Assembly: GCF_016735615.1 (NCBI RefSeq) | Contig: NZ_JAERSF010000001.1 | Location: 62,001 to 126,000 of the forward strand | DNA length: 64,000 nt | From: Flavobacterium tagetis | Lineage (GTDB): Bacteria; Bacteroidota; Bacteroidia; Flavobacteriales; Flavobacteriaceae | Direction of reading: 5' to 3' | Shown: in pieces, positions 44,153 to 52,162 of the stretch | Numbering within the stretch: the first letter of the stretch is position 1 | Layout: each line of letters starts with the position of its first letter | Notes under the pieces: generated by a model | Database searches by the model: none | The model's input: only the letters and a program-made list of their open reading frames with translations | Told to the model about the DNA's origin: nothing | Position numbers and translations under genes: made by a program

Positions 44153-46129
44153 ATGACTTTCAAAGAACAAATACAACAAGGAATACCTTCTATATTACCA
44201 GCAAAGCAGGCTTACGATCCAGCAATTAATCATGCTCCGAAACGAAAAGAAATTCTTTCGGCAGAAGAAAAAAAGTTGGCGCTGAAAAATGCTTTACGCT
44301 ATTTCGATCCAAAACATCACGCCGAATTACTTCCTGAATTCTCAGAAGAATTAGAAAAATACGGCCGTATTTATATGTATCGTCTTCGTCCAGATTACAA
44401 AATGTATGCAAGACCAATTGACGAATATCCAGGGAAATCATTGCAGGCGAAAGCGATTATGCACATGATTCAGAACAACTTGGATTATGCAGTGGCACAA
44501 CACCCGCATGAATTGATTACGTATGGAGGAAATGGAGCCGTTTTCCAAAACTGGGCGCAGTATTTATTGACGATGCAATATTTGTCTGAAATGACAGATG
44601 AGCAGACTTTAACCATGTATTCAGGACATCCGATGGGATTGTTTCCTTCGCATAAAGAAGCGCCAAGAGTTGTGGTTACCAACGGAATGGTGATTCCTAA
44701 TTACTCGAAACCTGACGATTGGGAAAAAATGAATGCATTGGGAGTTTCGCAATACGGACAAATGACGGCTGGAAGTTATATGTACATTGGCCCTCAAGGA
44801 ATTGTACACGGAACGACAATTACGGTTTTAAATGGTTTTAGAAAAATAAAACAAAATCCTGAAGGAAGTTTATTTGTAACTTCTGGTCTTGGCGGAATGT
44901 CTGGGGCACAGCCAAAAGCAGGAAATATTGCAGGATGTATTACCGTTTGTGCTGAGGTAAATCCGAAAATTACTAAAATTCGTCATGAACAAGGTTGGAT
45001 TAATGAAGTAGTAACTTCTACAGACGAATTGGTTGCCAGAGTTGCTTTGGCGAAAGCCAATAAAGAAACCGTTTCGATTGCTTATTTAGGAAATGTAGTT
45101 GATGTCTGGGAACGTTTCAATCAGGAAAATATCAAAATTGATTTAGGTTCAGATCAGACTTCACTTCATAATCCATGGGCTGGAGGTTATTATCCAGTTG
45201 GAATTTCATTTGAAGAAGCAAATGATTTGATGGCAAATAATCCCGAATTATTCAAAGAAAAAGTTCAGGAAACTTTACGTCGTCATGCAGCAGCAATTAA
45301 TAAACATACTGCTAAAGGAACTTACTTTTTTGATTACGGAAATGCCTTTTTATTAGAAGCTTCTCGTGCAGGAGCAGATGTAATGGCCGAAAATAATATC
45401 GATTTTAGATATCCGAGTTACGTTCAGGATATTATGGGGCCAATGTGTTTTGATTACGGATTTGGCCCTTTCCGCTGGGTTTGTACTTCTGGAAAGCCTG
45501 AAGATTTACTAAAAACAGATGCGATTGCGTGCGAAGTTTTAGAAAAAATGGCTGAAACTGCTCCAAATGAAATTCAGCAGCAAATGCAGGATAACATCAA
45601 ATGGATTAAAGGTGCGCAAGAAAATAAATTGGTCGTAGGTTCTCAAGCTCGTATTTTGTATGCTGACGCTGAAGGTAGAATTAAAATTGCAGAAGCTTTT
45701 AATCAGGCGATTGCAAAAGGAGAAATTGGTGCAGTTGTTTTAGGACGCGATCATCATGACGTTTCTGGAACTGATTCGCCTTACAGAGAAACTTCAAACA
45801 TCTATGATGGCTCTCGTTTTACTGCCGATATGGCCATTCATAATGTGATTGGAGACAGCTTTAGAGGAGCAACTTGGGTTTCTATTCACAATGGTGGCGG
45901 AGTTGGCTGGGGAGAAGTTATAAATGGCGGATTTGGTATGGTTCTTGATGGTTCTACAGAGGCCTCAAAGCGTTTAGCTTCAATGCTTTTCTGGGATGTT
46001 AACAACGGAATTTCAAGAAGAAGCTGGGCACGAAATGAAGGTGCTGTTTTTGCTATAAAAAGAGCAATGGAAGTTGAGCCATTATTAAAAGTAACTTTAC
46101 CTAATCTAGTCGATGAAAGTTTGCTTTAA
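44153..46129 (+). CDS. hutU: Urocanate hydratase
   Basis: A 658-residue urocanase that converts urocanate to imidazolonepropionate in histidine catabolism, using tightly bound NAD as an electrophile. Hallmark segments: YGGNGAVFQNWAQYLLTM near 123-140, YSGHPMGLFPS near 163-173, GSYMYIGPQGIVHGTT near 208-223, and the NAD/C-terminal part GRDHHDVSGTDSPYRE near 527-543. The length is longer than the 560-residue E. coli-type enzyme but typical of Bacteroidota. The other hut genes are not in the window. A DUF4136 lipoprotein gene follows within 30 bp. Confidence 0.93.
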   Translation: MTFKEQIQQGIPSILPAKQAYDPAINHAPKRKEILSAEEKKLALKNALRYFDPKHHAELLPEFSEELEKYGRIYMYRLRPDYKMYARPIDEYPGKSLQAKAIMHMIQNNLDYAVAQHPHELITYGGNGAVFQNWAQYLLTMQYLSEMTDEQTLTMYSGHPMGLFPSHKEAPRVVVTNGMVIPNYSKPDDWEKMNALGVSQYGQMTAGSYMYIGPQGIVHGTTITVLNGFRKIKQNPEGSLFVTSGLGGMSGAQPKAGNIAGCITVCAEVNPKITKIRHEQGWINEVVTSTDELVARVALAKANKETVSIAYLGNVVDVWERFNQENIKIDLGSDQTSLHNPWAGGYYPVGISFEEANDLMANNPELFKEKVQETLRRHAAAINKHTAKGTYFFDYGNAFLLEASRAGADVMAENNIDFRYPSYVQDIMGPMCFDYGFGPFRWVCTSGKPEDLLKTDAIACEVLEKMAETAPNEIQQQMQDNIKWIKGAQENKLVVGSQARILYADAEGRIKIAEAFNQAIAKGEIGAVVLGRDHHDVSGTDSPYRETSNIYDGSRFTADMAIHNVIGDSFRGATWVSIHNGGGVGWGEVINGGFGMVLDGSTEASKRLASMLFWDVNNGISRRSWARNEGAVFAIKRAMEVEPLLKVTLPNLVDESLL

Positions 46130-46159
46130 TTAAAATTGAGAACATTAATTCTTAGATAT

Positions 46160-46696
46160 ATGAAAACACTTAAGTTAATTCCGTTTTTGCTACTGCTGAT
46201 ACTTACTTCTTGCAGCACTGTGACCGTTTATTCTGATTATGACAAAACTGTCGATTTTACGCCTTATAAAACGTACGCCTATTTTAAGCCCGGAATTGAC
46301 AAGGTTGAAATATCAGATTTAGATAAAAGAAGAATTCTTCGTGCAATTGATGATCAAATGCAAGCTAAAGGATTTACGAAAAGTGAAAATCCTGACTTGC
46401 TAGTAAACATTTTTACTAAATCAAGAGAGCAAGTCGATGTAAACCAATTTACAGCTGGTTGGGGTTATGGCTGGGGCTGGGGTTGGAATCCTTACATGAT
46501 GTATGGAGGACAGACAACAGTTTCTACTTCTACTGAAGGAACTTTATACATTGATTTAATCGATGCTAAAAAGAAAGAAATGATTTGGCAAGGTGAAGGA
46601 GTTGGAACTTTGACAAGAAACATCGATAAAAAAGATGAAAAAATTGCTGAATTCGTTGCTAAAATTTTAGCACAATATCCGCCAGTAAAAAAATAA
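46160..46696 (+). CDS. DUF4136 lipoprotein
   Basis: A 178-residue lipoprotein starting at the ATG at 46160, chosen because it gives a signal peptide with lipobox LLLLILTSCSTV; an upstream TTG is less likely. The DUF4136 body has VYSDYDKTVDFTPYKTYAYF at the N-terminus and a Gly/Trp-rich segment (GWGYGWGWGWNPYMMYGG, about 110-127). Membrane-associated, function unknown. It follows hutU by 30 bp and ends just before the ilvA leader promoter. Confidence 0.82.
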   Translation: MKTLKLIPFLLLLILTSCSTVTVYSDYDKTVDFTPYKTYAYFKPGIDKVEISDLDKRRILRAIDDQMQAKGFTKSENPDLLVNIFTKSREQVDVNQFTAGWGYGWGWGWNPYMMYGGQTTVSTSTEGTLYIDLIDAKKKEMIWQGEGVGTLTRNIDKKDEKIAEFVAKILAQYPPVKK

Positions 46697-46700
46697 TTTT

Positions 46701-46708
46701 TACATTTG
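46701..46708 (+). promoter_or_regulatory. -7 box of the ilvA leader
   Basis: TACATTTG matches TAnnTTTG exactly, 21 bp before the leader peptide ATG. It lies just after the upstream gene stop, so the leader has its own promoter; a good -33 TTG was not seen. Confidence 0.6.
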
Positions 46709-46728
46709 CTGTTCAATCAACAAGAAAA

Positions 46729-46788
46729 ATGACAAACTTTAACAACATTATTATCGCTATTATTAGCATTATTGCAATTCAGCAATAA
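46729..46788 (+). CDS. Isoleucine-rich attenuator leader peptide
   Basis: A 19-codon open frame (MTNFNNIIIAIISIIAIQQ) with 8 isoleucine codons out of 19 and no leucine or valine. It begins 21 bp after a -7 box and is followed by a strong terminator hairpin 41 bp past its stop, then by ilvA. This is the arrangement of transcription-attenuation leaders, in which ribosome stalling at starved Ile codons would favour antitermination. See the findings for structure. Confidence 0.85.
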   Translation: MTNFNNIIIAIISIIAIQQ

Positions 46789-46828
46789 TGGCGAGGTGCT
46801 ATATAAGTTTGTAAAATATAATTTATAG

Positions 46829-46855
46829 AAACCTCCCAATTGGGAGGTTTTTTAT
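46829..46855 (+). terminator. Attenuator terminator upstream of ilvA
   Basis: A fully palindromic AAACCTCCCAATTGGGAGGTTT (46829-46850) followed by six T. A GCGAGGT segment at 46791-46797 can pair with ACCTCCC (46831-46837, six of seven) as an antiterminator, giving the two-state switch expected of an attenuator. Confidence 0.85.
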
Positions 46856-46876
46856 TTTAAGAATAATTAAAAAGTC

Positions 46877-46958
46877 GCCACGAATTACACAAATTAACAC
46901 GAATTACTTTTACGCCGCTTCTACATAAAGATTAGTGAAAATTTGTGCAATTCGTGGC
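46877..46958. repeat. Inverted repeat, GCCACGAATT family (copy 1)
   Basis: GCCACGAATTACACAAAT (46877-46894) with its inverted counterpart ATTTGTGCAATTCGTGGC (46941-46958, one mismatch). A related element is at 54741-54871. It lies in the ilvA 5' leader between the attenuator and the ATG at 46976. Confidence 0.75.
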
Positions 46959-46975
46959 AAAAAAAACAAAACACC

Positions 46976-48220
46976 ATGAGTTTATTTGAAGAAGTACTTA
47001 ATGCCCAAAAGCATCTCGAAAATGTAGTTGCTGCAACGCCTTTAACGCAAAATTTGAATCTTTCAGACGAATTTGAATCGACTATTTTATTAAAAAGAGA
47101 AGATTTACAAATTGTTCGTTCTTATAAAATTAGAGGCGCTTATAACAAGATTTCTTCGCTAAACGAAAAAGAAAAAGCAAACGGAACTGTATGCGCCAGT
47201 GCAGGGAATCATGCTCAAGGCGTTGCCTATTCCTGTAATCTTTTAAAGATCCATGGTAAAATTTACATGCCAAAAACCACTCCAAAACAAAAAGTAAAAC
47301 AAGTTCAGCTATTCGGAAAATCATTTGTTGAAATTGTTTTAACCGGAGATACTTTTGATGATGCTTATGCATCGGCAACTGCAGACGCCATAAAAAACCA
47401 CAAAACATTTATACATCCTTTTGATGATGAAAAAGTAATTGCTGGGCAAGGAACTGTAGGATTGGAAATCTTAGAAAGCTATAAAGAACCTATCGATTAT
47501 GTTTTTGTGCCAATTGGCGGCGGCGGACTAGCATCTGGCTTATCAGAGGTTTTTAAACATTTGAGTCCGCACACCAAAATAATCGGCGTTGAACCAAAAG
47601 GCGCTCCTTCAATGAAAACTTCAATTGAAGAAAACAAAAATACACCATTAAAAACAATCGATAAATTTGTTGATGGTGCAGCAGTTAAACAAGTTGGTGA
47701 CAAAACATTTGAAATCTGCCGTTATAATTTAGAAGATATTATTTTGGTTCCAGAAGGGAAAGTCTGCACAACCATTTTAAGGTTGTATAATGAAGAGGCT
47801 ATGGTTGTAGAACCTGCAGGAGCTTTAACAATTGCCGCTTTGGATTTTTATAAAGAAAAAATTAAAGGCAAAAATGTGGTTTGCATTGTAAGCGGAAGCA
47901 ATAATGACATTGAAAGAACTGCCGAAATAAAAGAGCGTTCCTTGCTTTACGAAGGCTTAATGCATTATTTTATGATTCAGTTCCCGCAACGTCCTGGAGC
48001 ATTAAAAGAATTTGTCAACAATATTTTAGGTCCTGATGACGACATCACTTATTTCCAATTTGCCAAGAAAAACAGTCGTGAAGTAGGTTCTGTTGTCGTT
48101 GGTTTAGAATTGAAAAACAAGAATGACATTATGCCAATTAAATTAAAAATGACCGAAAATGGTTTTGAGTTTCAATATCTGAATGACAATCAGGATTTGT
48201 TTACGCAATTAATTGGATAA
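46976..48220 (+). CDS. ilvA: Threonine dehydratase, biosynthetic
   Basis: A 414-residue enzyme starting at the ATG at 46976; an in-frame TTG 33 bp earlier lies in the repeat arm and is rejected. It converts threonine to 2-oxobutyrate, the first committed step of isoleucine synthesis. The PLP lysine is K51 in RSYKIRGAYNKI; CASAGNHAQGVAYSC binds substrate, and IGGGGLASGLSEVF binds the PLP phosphate. The C-terminal 85 residues are an ACT-like regulatory domain (FPQRPGALKEFVNNILG). It is preceded by an isoleucine-only attenuator leader and is not clustered with other ilv genes in the window. Confidence 0.95.
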   Translation: MSLFEEVLNAQKHLENVVAATPLTQNLNLSDEFESTILLKREDLQIVRSYKIRGAYNKISSLNEKEKANGTVCASAGNHAQGVAYSCNLLKIHGKIYMPKTTPKQKVKQVQLFGKSFVEIVLTGDTFDDAYASATADAIKNHKTFIHPFDDEKVIAGQGTVGLEILESYKEPIDYVFVPIGGGGLASGLSEVFKHLSPHTKIIGVEPKGAPSMKTSIEENKNTPLKTIDKFVDGAAVKQVGDKTFEICRYNLEDIILVPEGKVCTTILRLYNEEAMVVEPAGALTIAALDFYKEKIKGKNVVCIVSGSNNDIERTAEIKERSLLYEGLMHYFMIQFPQRPGALKEFVNNILGPDDDITYFQFAKKNSREVGSVVVGLELKNKNDIMPIKLKMTENGFEFQYLNDNQDLFTQLIG

Positions 48221-48231
48221 AATAAAAAAAC

Positions 48232-48262
48232 AAAGGCTGTCAGATGGGATGACAGCCTTTTC
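48232..48262 (+). terminator. ilvA terminator
   Basis: AGGCTGTCA (48234-48242) pairs with TGACAGCCT (48250-48258), followed by TTTTCAAATTC. It lies 12 bp past the ilvA stop. Confidence 0.8.
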
Positions 48263-48300
48263 AAATTCAATACAAATTACTAATTGAATTGTGGATGTAA

Positions 48301-50718
48301 TTATTGCTTCAAGATTTTTTTCGAATAAGAACCTTTACTATCGTTAACTTTTACAACGTAAACGCCTTTTGGCAATCGAGATATTTCTATTTCAGCTTGA
48401 TTTCCTTTTACAAAATTCACATTTTTCTTTAAAACTGGCTGTCCAGTAATATTAAAAATCTGTACATCAGCATCTCCCTCATGATTGGTATCAATTTTCA
48501 AAGAATCATCTGCTTCATCAACAAAAATTGTCATATCATTTGAACTTGCATTTTCAACCGCAGCGGTTTGTACAGCTAAAGCACTTTTTGCTGCAGAAGA
48601 TTCAACCTGTACCAACTGCCACTGCTGATTTAAGCCTCCTGTATAAGCCCAAACCTGAATATTGGCACCATTTGCTGTAGAAACGTTTTCAACATCAAGC
48701 GATTTGCCACTGTTTACATTTATAATTTTGTAATATCCTGTGCCAAGACTTGTTACTGTCCACTTAAATTCATTTGAAGATGAGAACGTTTTTTGCTGAA
48801 CTTTTAATCCATCACCTGTACCGTTGTTTTCAACAGCCAAATACATTCCAGTCGATTTTACAATGATGTAATAATTCCCGCTTCCGTCAGAAACAAATTT
48901 CCATCGCTGGTTGCTTCCTCCCCCGTTTGTAATATCATATTGCTGGATTCTGCTTCCGCTTGTTGTAGCATTATCAGCAACGTCTAAACCTTTATTGCTG
49001 TTTCTAGATATAATATTATAGTATCCTGGAAAACCTGTTGAGCCAGCTGTTACGGTAATTGCACTCGTTGCTGTTTTTGCTCCATCAACAGTAGTTGCTG
49101 TGATAGTAGCATTTCCTGCTGCAATTGCCGAAACCAGTCCGCTTGAATTTACTGTTGCAACAGAAGTATTACTAGAGCTCCAGTTTACTGCAGTATTTGT
49201 AGCATTATTAGGAGAAACAGTTGCTGTCAATTGCTGTGACTGACCCGCTGTAAGTGTTGCAGAAGCCGGACTCACACTAACTCCCGTAACCGCAACTGGA
49301 TTTGATGCTCCCCAAGTAAAAGTAACCGCAGAAGATGCTGGAACTTCATAATTAAATGCAGATGACCCAGAAACTACTTTTATTGTATTTGATGATCCGC
49401 CAGAATTATAAATTACAAGTGCTGTTGAACCATCAGGATTTTTAAATGCAACTGAAGAAATACTTCCACTTGTGCTCGAAGAACCAATTCGTACTGCACC
49501 TGGTTTTACGTATTTGGAAATCTGGCCAATAATATAATACGCAACATTTTTAGTATAGCTTGTACTATTATTAACTGTAATCGCGCCTAAACAAGTAGTG
49601 CAACCTCCAGGAGTGCGGGGACCAAAACTTGGGTTATTAGCAGCATTCCATTCTAAAACTGTTTTAGACCAGTTATTTGTGCTTCCGATAACAACGTTTT
49701 GCATGTGCCAGCCAAAATCTCCACTAAAACTTCCGCCCGAACCAGTGTATTGTTCTGTAAAGTAAACGTTTTTATTAGTTTGAGTTTTTACCGTTGACAT
49801 TGCCGAGATGTTTCCTAAATACAAGTGAAACGCTGCTCCATCAACATACGAGCTGTTATTTAAAACATCAATCGGATAAGCTGTATTATCGCAATTGTGG
49901 TCAAAAGCAATAATTTTAATGTTTCCATAACCCGCTGCTGCCATCTGAGGACCAAGCTGTTGATTAATGAAGTTCTTTTGCTCTGTAGAATTCATCAGCA
50001 TACTTGGTTCGTTGTTTGGATTTTCTGGTTCGTTTTGTGGTGTAATTCCCCAAATATTAATACCTTGTGCTTTCATAGCATCAAAATATTTTACGAAGTA
50101 TTTTGCATACGCCGCATAATATTGCGTCTGCAAAGAACCTCCAACCCATGAACCATTAGATTTCATCCATCGCGGTGCAGACCATGGTGTAGCTAAGATT
50201 TTGATGTTTGGATTAATCAACAAGATCTTTTTAAGGATTGGAACCAAATAAGTTAAATCAGGTCCATTCAAACTGAAATTGTTCATGTTGGTGTCGCCCG
50301 AAGTTTCGTTATAACTGTAAGATGAGCTACTTAAATCTGAAGCTGCAATACTAATACGAACTACGCTTGCATTTAATCCCGTTGTCGGATTGTATAAATC
50401 ATTCAACAATTGGTTTTGCTGTGTGGCAGCCATTCCAGAAATGACTTCGCAGCTTCCTTCGGTAAGTGTGTAGCCGAATCCGTCCATAGTTTGGTAAGTT
50501 GTTCCTGCGTTTACTGTTACAGTTGAAGGATTGGTTCCTGAATTGGTTCCGAAACTTACAGTAGCTTGCTGCTGTAATAATTTAGTCTGATCTCCTGTAG
50601 TCATAAAAGGAGTTACCGTCTGAGCATTTAAGCTGTTCATGAATAAAAGCGTACCGCAACATAATAGTTTCAACGCTTTACTTACCCGAATTGTAGGTGT
50701 TTGAGTAGTTTTGTGCAT
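48301..50718 (-). CDS. Secreted GH30 glycosidase with Big2, ricin-B and T9SS sorting domains
   Basis: An 805-residue modular protein. Signal peptide 1-32; GH30 catalytic domain about 40-475 with acid/base Glu230 (GITPQNEPE) and nucleophile Glu322 (VYFTEQY); Big_2 domain about 475-560 (VTGVSVSPASATLTAGQSQQ); ricin-type lectin module about 568-708 (YYNIISRNSNKGLDVADNAT, YKIINVNSGKSLDVEN); and a C-terminal T9SS type A-like sorting domain about 725-805 (VQIFNITGQPVLK, GVYVVKVNDSKGSYSKKILK). GH30 members cleave glucosylceramide, beta-1,6-glucan or xylan, so the substrate is open. Its promoter is not clear. Confidence 0.9.
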   Translation of the reverse strand: MHKTTQTPTIRVSKALKLLCCGTLLFMNSLNAQTVTPFMTTGDQTKLLQQQATVSFGTNSGTNPSTVTVNAGTTYQTMDGFGYTLTEGSCEVISGMAATQQNQLLNDLYNPTTGLNASVVRISIAASDLSSSSYSYNETSGDTNMNNFSLNGPDLTYLVPILKKILLINPNIKILATPWSAPRWMKSNGSWVGGSLQTQYYAAYAKYFVKYFDAMKAQGINIWGITPQNEPENPNNEPSMLMNSTEQKNFINQQLGPQMAAAGYGNIKIIAFDHNCDNTAYPIDVLNNSSYVDGAAFHLYLGNISAMSTVKTQTNKNVYFTEQYTGSGGSFSGDFGWHMQNVVIGSTNNWSKTVLEWNAANNPSFGPRTPGGCTTCLGAITVNNSTSYTKNVAYYIIGQISKYVKPGAVRIGSSSTSGSISSVAFKNPDGSTALVIYNSGGSSNTIKVVSGSSAFNYEVPASSAVTFTWGASNPVAVTGVSVSPASATLTAGQSQQLTATVSPNNATNTAVNWSSSNTSVATVNSSGLVSAIAAGNATITATTVDGAKTATSAITVTAGSTGFPGYYNIISRNSNKGLDVADNATTSGSRIQQYDITNGGGSNQRWKFVSDGSGNYYIIVKSTGMYLAVENNGTGDGLKVQQKTFSSSNEFKWTVTSLGTGYYKIINVNSGKSLDVENVSTANGANIQVWAYTGGLNQQWQLVQVESSAAKSALAVQTAAVENASSNDMTIFVDEADDSLKIDTNHEGDADVQIFNITGQPVLKKNVNFVKGNQAEIEISRLPKGVYVVKVNDSKGSYSKKILKQ

Positions 50719-51094
50719 TCTTTTGTGGTTTTGGTTTGATAATTAGTTTTTTCTTATTTATTCAGTTTTATTTTACTAAAACATCACAATATTATGAGTA
50801 TTTTTACAACATTCTTAATTTTTTAACTTTACAAATACACATCAAATTAAAAAAATCGATATAACAAAAACTAATCTTATTGTTTTTCAAGGCACTGAAA
50901 AACAATATTTTAAAAAAATAAAAATCATAAAAAACTTACCTGTTAAAATCGAAATAACTTATCATAAAATAAAAAATCTATACAAATCCTTACAAAATGT
51001 GATTTTGCCTAGTAATTAAAGGGCATATGACAATTATCAGGGAAGTAAAAGAAAGATATATTGTATTTTTGCAGCTTACTTAAAATACAATAAA
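50719..51094. other. 376-bp AT-rich intergenic region
   Basis: No gene or repeat seen. It should hold the divergent promoters for the GH30 gene and the truncated haemoglobin gene; a -7 box TATTTTTG at 51064-51071 serves the latter. Most of the region is poly(A/T)-rich. Confidence 0.55.
51064..51071 (+). promoter_or_regulatory. -7 box of the truncated haemoglobin gene
   Basis: TATTTTTG matches TAnnTTTG exactly, 23 bp before the ATG. Confidence 0.5.
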
Positions 51095-51505
51095 ATGACG
51101 GCTTTAAAAGATATTTCGACAATAGAAGACATTCAGCAAATGGTTAATAGCTTTTATGCAAATGTTAGAAAGGACGATTTAATTGGGCCGATATTTAATG
51201 ATAAATTACAAGACCGTTGGGAACCTCATCTTCAAAAAATGTACAATTTCTGGCAAACCATTTTATTTGATGTTCGCGCTTATTCTGGAACGCCTTTTCC
51301 TCCGCATAAACAATTACCTGTAGACAAAACCCACTTTGACCGCTGGATTGCTATTTTTAATTCAACAATCGATTCTCAATTTGCTGGGCCAATAACCGAA
51401 GAAGCTAAAATGCGCGCTACCAATATGGCATTTATGTTCAGCCATAAAATTGAATATTTTAGAAATGCAGAAAATGAAATGAGAGATGCAATAAAAAAAT
51501 CTTAA
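51095..51505 (+). CDS. Group III truncated haemoglobin
   Basis: A 136-residue haem protein. The distal region carries the family B10 tyrosine in SFYANVRKDDLIGPIF (Tyr21), and the proximal haem ligand is His71 in TPFPPHKQLPVDKTHF, the placement of group III proteins such as Campylobacter Ctb. The family binds O2 and NO, and is thought to protect against nitric oxide or aid respiration under low oxygen. It stands alone, upstream of an unrelated secreted protein gene (76 bp). Confidence 0.88.
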   Translation: MTALKDISTIEDIQQMVNSFYANVRKDDLIGPIFNDKLQDRWEPHLQKMYNFWQTILFDVRAYSGTPFPPHKQLPVDKTHFDRWIAIFNSTIDSQFAGPITEEAKMRATNMAFMFSHKIEYFRNAENEMRDAIKKS

Positions 51506-51581
51506 AAGATTTCTTTCAAATAAAAAGCAGAATTTTATATTTGATAAAACGAATTAAACCCAAATCTATATTCTTTTATTT

Positions 51582-52025
51582 ATGAAAAAAGTAATTTTAT
51601 TTATTGCAATCTGCTTCTCATTTTTTAATCAATTATCAGCACAATCTCAAACGTCAGCTTCTAATTTATACAAAGGAACATTCGATGGAAAAACTCCTGT
51701 AACGTTTTATATTAAAACCCAAGAAAATCAATGCACTGCCGACTTAGACTACATTGCAATTTATCGCTATAAATCGAACAAATGGATTTATCTGAATGTT
51801 ACGCAGAATAGAAAAGTTGAAAATGAATTTATCATGGTGGAACATGGTTTTAGTGGTGTTTTGATGTTAAAGAAGATAGGAAATACTTTTTCTGGTTTAT
51901 GGATTAGCCCTGATACTAAAAAGCAGCTAAAAATAGAAATCAAAGAAACGTCAATGACCAAAAAAGAAATTGAAAACTATGAACAAACGTTGGAAAGGGT
52001 AAGTTTCGAAAATAATGACTGTTAA
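51582..52025 (+). CDS. Small secreted protein, unknown function
   Basis: A 147-residue protein with signal peptide 1-20 (FIAICFSFFNQLSAQ). The mature part is beta-rich (KGTFDGKTPVTFYIKTQENQ, IYRYKSNKWIYLNVTQNRKV). Two cysteines (in NQCTADLD and at NNDC) may form a disulfide. No domain recognised. Confidence 0.6.
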   Translation: MKKVILFIAICFSFFNQLSAQSQTSASNLYKGTFDGKTPVTFYIKTQENQCTADLDYIAIYRYKSNKWIYLNVTQNRKVENEFIMVEHGFSGVLMLKKIGNTFSGLWISPDTKKQLKIEIKETSMTKKEIENYEQTLERVSFENNDC

Positions 52026-52162
52026 AATCCTATTTCTTTCAGCTCTTTAAAAATCTATAAAAATGCAATAAAAGTTAATTTCGAATAAAAATTTTGTGAT
52101 GGATGGTAAAAAATCGAGCCGTAAATTCGTAATTTTACATTTTAATCTACAACGTTTTCGAA

